A stretch of DNA of 8,349 nucleotides, taken from Lachnospiraceae bacterium UBA1066 (lineage in GTDB: Bacteria; Bacillota; Clostridia; Lachnospirales; Lachnospiraceae). Shown in pieces: positions 7,501 to 8,349 of this stretch (positions are counted from its first letter, which is position 1; every line of letters starts with the position of its first letter). Position numbers and translations under genes: made by a program. The stretch spans positions 1 to 8,349 of the forward strand of contig DCDB01000317.1 in NCBI GenBank assembly GCA_002316215.1, read 5' to 3'. Under the pieces are notes generated by a model that saw nothing but the letters and a program-made list of their open reading frames with translations, made no database searches and had not been told where the DNA came from.

Positions 7501-7674
7501 ATCCGCTTCAGTGTGGATGGACAGATAGTCATAGCCTTGCTCACACAGCAGGCGGATAAGCTCCTGCTCCAATGCCGCTTCGCTCTGATAACTGTCGGAG
7601 CGGGTTCTAACCGACTCATATTTGGTGACAACGGTATTCTCGTTGGTTTCGGCGACAATATTAAAATAAGGCAC
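4537..7674 (-). CDS. hsdR: Type I restriction endonuclease subunit R (HsdR, EcoR124I-like), complete, 1045 aa
   Basis: The motor and nuclease subunit of a type I restriction complex (R2M2S). The N-terminal nuclease has D154, E168 and K170 (motif ELKRRG) and a QxxxY box (Q182-Y186). The superfamily 2 translocase follows: Walker A HATGSGKT (325-332), DECH (426-429), FTGTP (452-456), then LLIVVNMFLTGFD and IQAFSRTNRI as motifs V and VI. The C-terminal helical part contacts the methylase core. Length and sequence follow EcoR124I HsdR (1038 aa), including SDSYQSE near the start and GVAIREAFNQI. The start is a GTG at 7674 overlapping the hsdS stop by one base, with AAGGAGG inside the hsdS end, so the two are translationally coupled. 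It ends FGIGGSAKFTD, close to the usual family end, immediately before the hsdR relic. No frameshift or missing motif was seen. Confidence 0.97.
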   Translation of the reverse strand: MPYFNIVAETNENTVVTKYESVRTRSDSYQSEAALEQELIRLLCEQGYDYLSIHTEADLIANLRAKLEELNDYTFSDTEWERFFAECIANKNDGIVEKTRKIQEDYVQVLKRDDAMTKNITLIDKKNIHNNRLQVINQYVLDKEDGATYDNRYDVTVLVNGLPLVHIELKRRGVAIREAFNQINRYQRDSFWAGAGLFEYVQIFVISNGTNTKYYSNSTRFNAIKDAASGKSKKGKTSNSFEFTSFWADANNKTIPDLIDFTKTFFARHAILNILTKYCIFTSENMLMVMRPYQITATERILNRIEIAHNYRKYGDIAAGGYIWHATGSGKTLTSFKTARIASQLPYIDKVLFVVDRKDLDYQTMKEYDRFEKGAANSNTSTAILQKQLAGTKERIIITTIQKLSSFIKKNKEHSVYNKNVVIIFDECHRSQFGDMHTAIVQHFKKYYMFGFTGTPIFSVNASRAKNAQFFTTEQTFGDQLHSYTIVDAINDKNVLPFRVDYIKTMDTGWDIDDEQVWDIDREKAFMAPQRISLVAKYILDHFDQKTYRGDKSYLFNQLTNISDVASAERGAVEEIKQKQRVSGFNSIFAVASVDMAKLYYEEFRKQMQADPTKQLKIAVIYSYAQNEEETDGILDEENPEDTSALDQNSRDFLASAIDDYNGMWTPNTSYDTSSDKFQNYYKDVSLRMKNKDLDLLIVVNMFLTGFDATTLNTLWVDKNLKMHGLIQAFSRTNRILNSIKTFGNIVCFRNLQKRVDAAISLFGDKNAGGIVLLQSFKDYYYGYESVDGTPKPGYMDMIEDLSNKFPLSESQIIGEQNQKDFISLFGAILRMRNLLLSFDEFKGKEMLTERDLQDYLGRYQDLRDEWKRKRENGESTDIIDDIVFEIELIKQIEINIDYILMLVKKYHDTHCEDKEVLVTIKKAIDASPELRSKKQLIETFIAGVNDVDDVMSEWHGFVAQQREQDLAALIQDEKLKPTETRIFLENAFREGEIKTVGTDIDRIMPPVSRFGGGNRAEKKQTLIDKLKAFFEKYFGIGGSAKFTD

Positions 7675-8349
7675 TACGCATTCGCCTCCTTAAACGTCAG
7701 TAATTCATCACGATAGTATTCATACTGTCTTTGACGGGCTTCGATTTCTGCAGGAAGACCTGTGGTAATGTTATTGCAAAGGATGTCAAATCTATCAAGC
7801 AATGCCACTACTCTTAATTGCTCATCAATAGCTGGTATTTGAATTTTTATGTCTTTCAGAACTGCGACCGACGCAACATTCTTTATTGCCCCACCTCTTG
7901 CATTAAAGTTCATCTGTGCGGCTATAGAATCCTCAAAGCAATACTTTAAAAACCTATTATTAACACCTTCTTTAGGAGTCAACTTTAACAATGCCTGATT
8001 AATTATGCCTTTAGGTGCATCATCCGGAATAATAGCAATTTTTCCCATAGTTCCGGAACAACTCATTATTAAGTCACCTGGTTTAACTGAAAATCTTTCC
8101 ATTTCTTTATATTTCTGTTCATCAACAAAATATCTAAATTTAAATTCCCCATAAATAGCATGTTGTTGTTCATAAACTGCATAACCATCTTTTGTAAAAA
8201 TTTCTTTTTTTAAGCTTCCGCCAAAAGGACCTCTTACAAAATCACACGCTTCTCCAAGCGTTTTAGTCTCCGTTAATTTGCTCAAATGTAGAATTTTGCT
8301 CCTATAATACTCATACTGTTTCTTCCTCGCTGTAAGCTCCGCTGTAAGC
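7674..8349 (-). CDS. hsdS: Type I restriction specificity subunit S (HsdS), 3' part, cut by the window edge
   Basis: HsdS chooses the DNA target for both methylation and cleavage. The frame is open to the right edge, so a TTG near 8285 is not a start. From the edge it reads LTAELTARKKQYEYYRSKIL, the central conserved helix; then the second target recognition domain (FVRGPFGGSLKK through NQALLKL, with the family-like RGGAIKNVASVAVLKDIKI); then the distal conserved helix AEIEARQRQYEYYRDELLTF, which mirrors the central one. The first recognition domain lies outside the window. The recognition domain is visibly AT-richer than hsdR, as expected for exchanged domains. The stop TAG (7674-7676) overlaps the hsdR GTG. 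The target sequence cannot be predicted here. Confidence 0.95.
   Translation of the reverse strand, partial: LTAELTARKKQYEYYRSKILHLSKLTETKTLGEACDFVRGPFGGSLKKEIFTKDGYAVYEQQHAIYGEFKFRYFVDEQKYKEMERFSVKPGDLIMSCSGTMGKIAIIPDDAPKGIINQALLKLTPKEGVNNRFLKYCFEDSIAAQMNFNARGGAIKNVASVAVLKDIKIQIPAIDEQLRVVALLDRFDILCNNITTGLPAEIEARQRQYEYYRDELLTFKEANA
7702..7731 (-). repeat. Distal conserved-region repeat of hsdS
   Basis: The bases coding RQYEYYRDELL resemble at DNA level those coding KQYEYYRSKIL near 8292-8321 (both contain CAGTATGA followed by an A/T-rich TAT codon run). Paired conserved regions like these flank the recognition domain and are sites where recombination can exchange it. Confidence 0.6.
8325..8348 (-). 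repeat. TAEL-type tandem 12-bp repeat in the hsdS central spacer
   Basis: Minus-strand CTTACAGCGGAG (8337-8348) is followed by CTTACAGCGAGG (8325-8336), coding LTAE then LTAR. In EcoR124I-type specificity subunits, the number of TAEL repeats at this exact place sets the spacing between the two half-sites. The window edge cuts the array, so total copy number is unknown. Confidence 0.8.

Noticed and set aside
1..8349. CRISPR arrays, tRNA or rRNA genes
   Set aside because: No regularly spaced repeats and no tRNA or rRNA-like sequence were seen on either strand.

Overview
The window looks like an accessory, defence-type region from a Gram-positive Clostridia-like gut bacterium. The signs are strong AGGAGG-type ribosome binding sites, a Tet(M)/Tet(Q)/Tet(T)-type ribosomal protection gene with a Tn916-like attenuation leader, an IS3-family transposase of the kind common in Clostridia, and an EcoR124I-like (type IC) restriction system. 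The species cannot be named from sequence alone. Every gene except the IS remnant lies on the minus strand, so transcription runs from right to left.

From right to left: the 3' part of hsdS (7674-8349, cut by the window edge) holds a central TAEL-type repeat, the second target recognition domain and the distal conserved region. It overlaps a complete hsdR (4537-7674) by one base. hsdM is not in the window and probably lies to the right. Just downstream of hsdR is a second, diverged and decayed hsdR 3' end (4342-about 4536), with an in-frame stop and an internal deletion. Thirty bases further on, a SIR2-like NAD-binding protein gene begins (4311). It is cut after 112 codons by the right end of an IS3-family remnant (about 3221-3973, plus strand) that has lost its left part. 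On the far side of the IS remnant is the 3' end of an unrecognised helical protein (2753-3220), then a macro-domain (ADP-ribose-binding) gene (2327-2680) cut short after its FPLI motif.

The macro gene breaks exactly where a tetracycline-resistance module begins: promoter (2273-2302), seven-residue leader peptide (2219-2242), 15-bp antiterminator arms, a strong terminator hairpin (2009-2046) overlapping a second leader peptide, and a complete 656-residue ribosomal protection protein (5-1975). The leader matches the Tn916 tet(M) attenuator in architecture and in parts of its sequence, as I recall it.

Functionally, hsdS/hsdR (with hsdM outside) should form a restriction-modification complex and the tet gene should be inducible resistance. 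The SIR2, 154-residue and macro genes appear to be relics of one or more older defence or NAD/ADP-ribose systems broken by the IS and the tet module. The region reads as layers of replacement: an old hsdR-sir2 locus, a newer type I system replacing the old hsdR, an IS insertion with later deletion, and a tet module joined into the macro gene.
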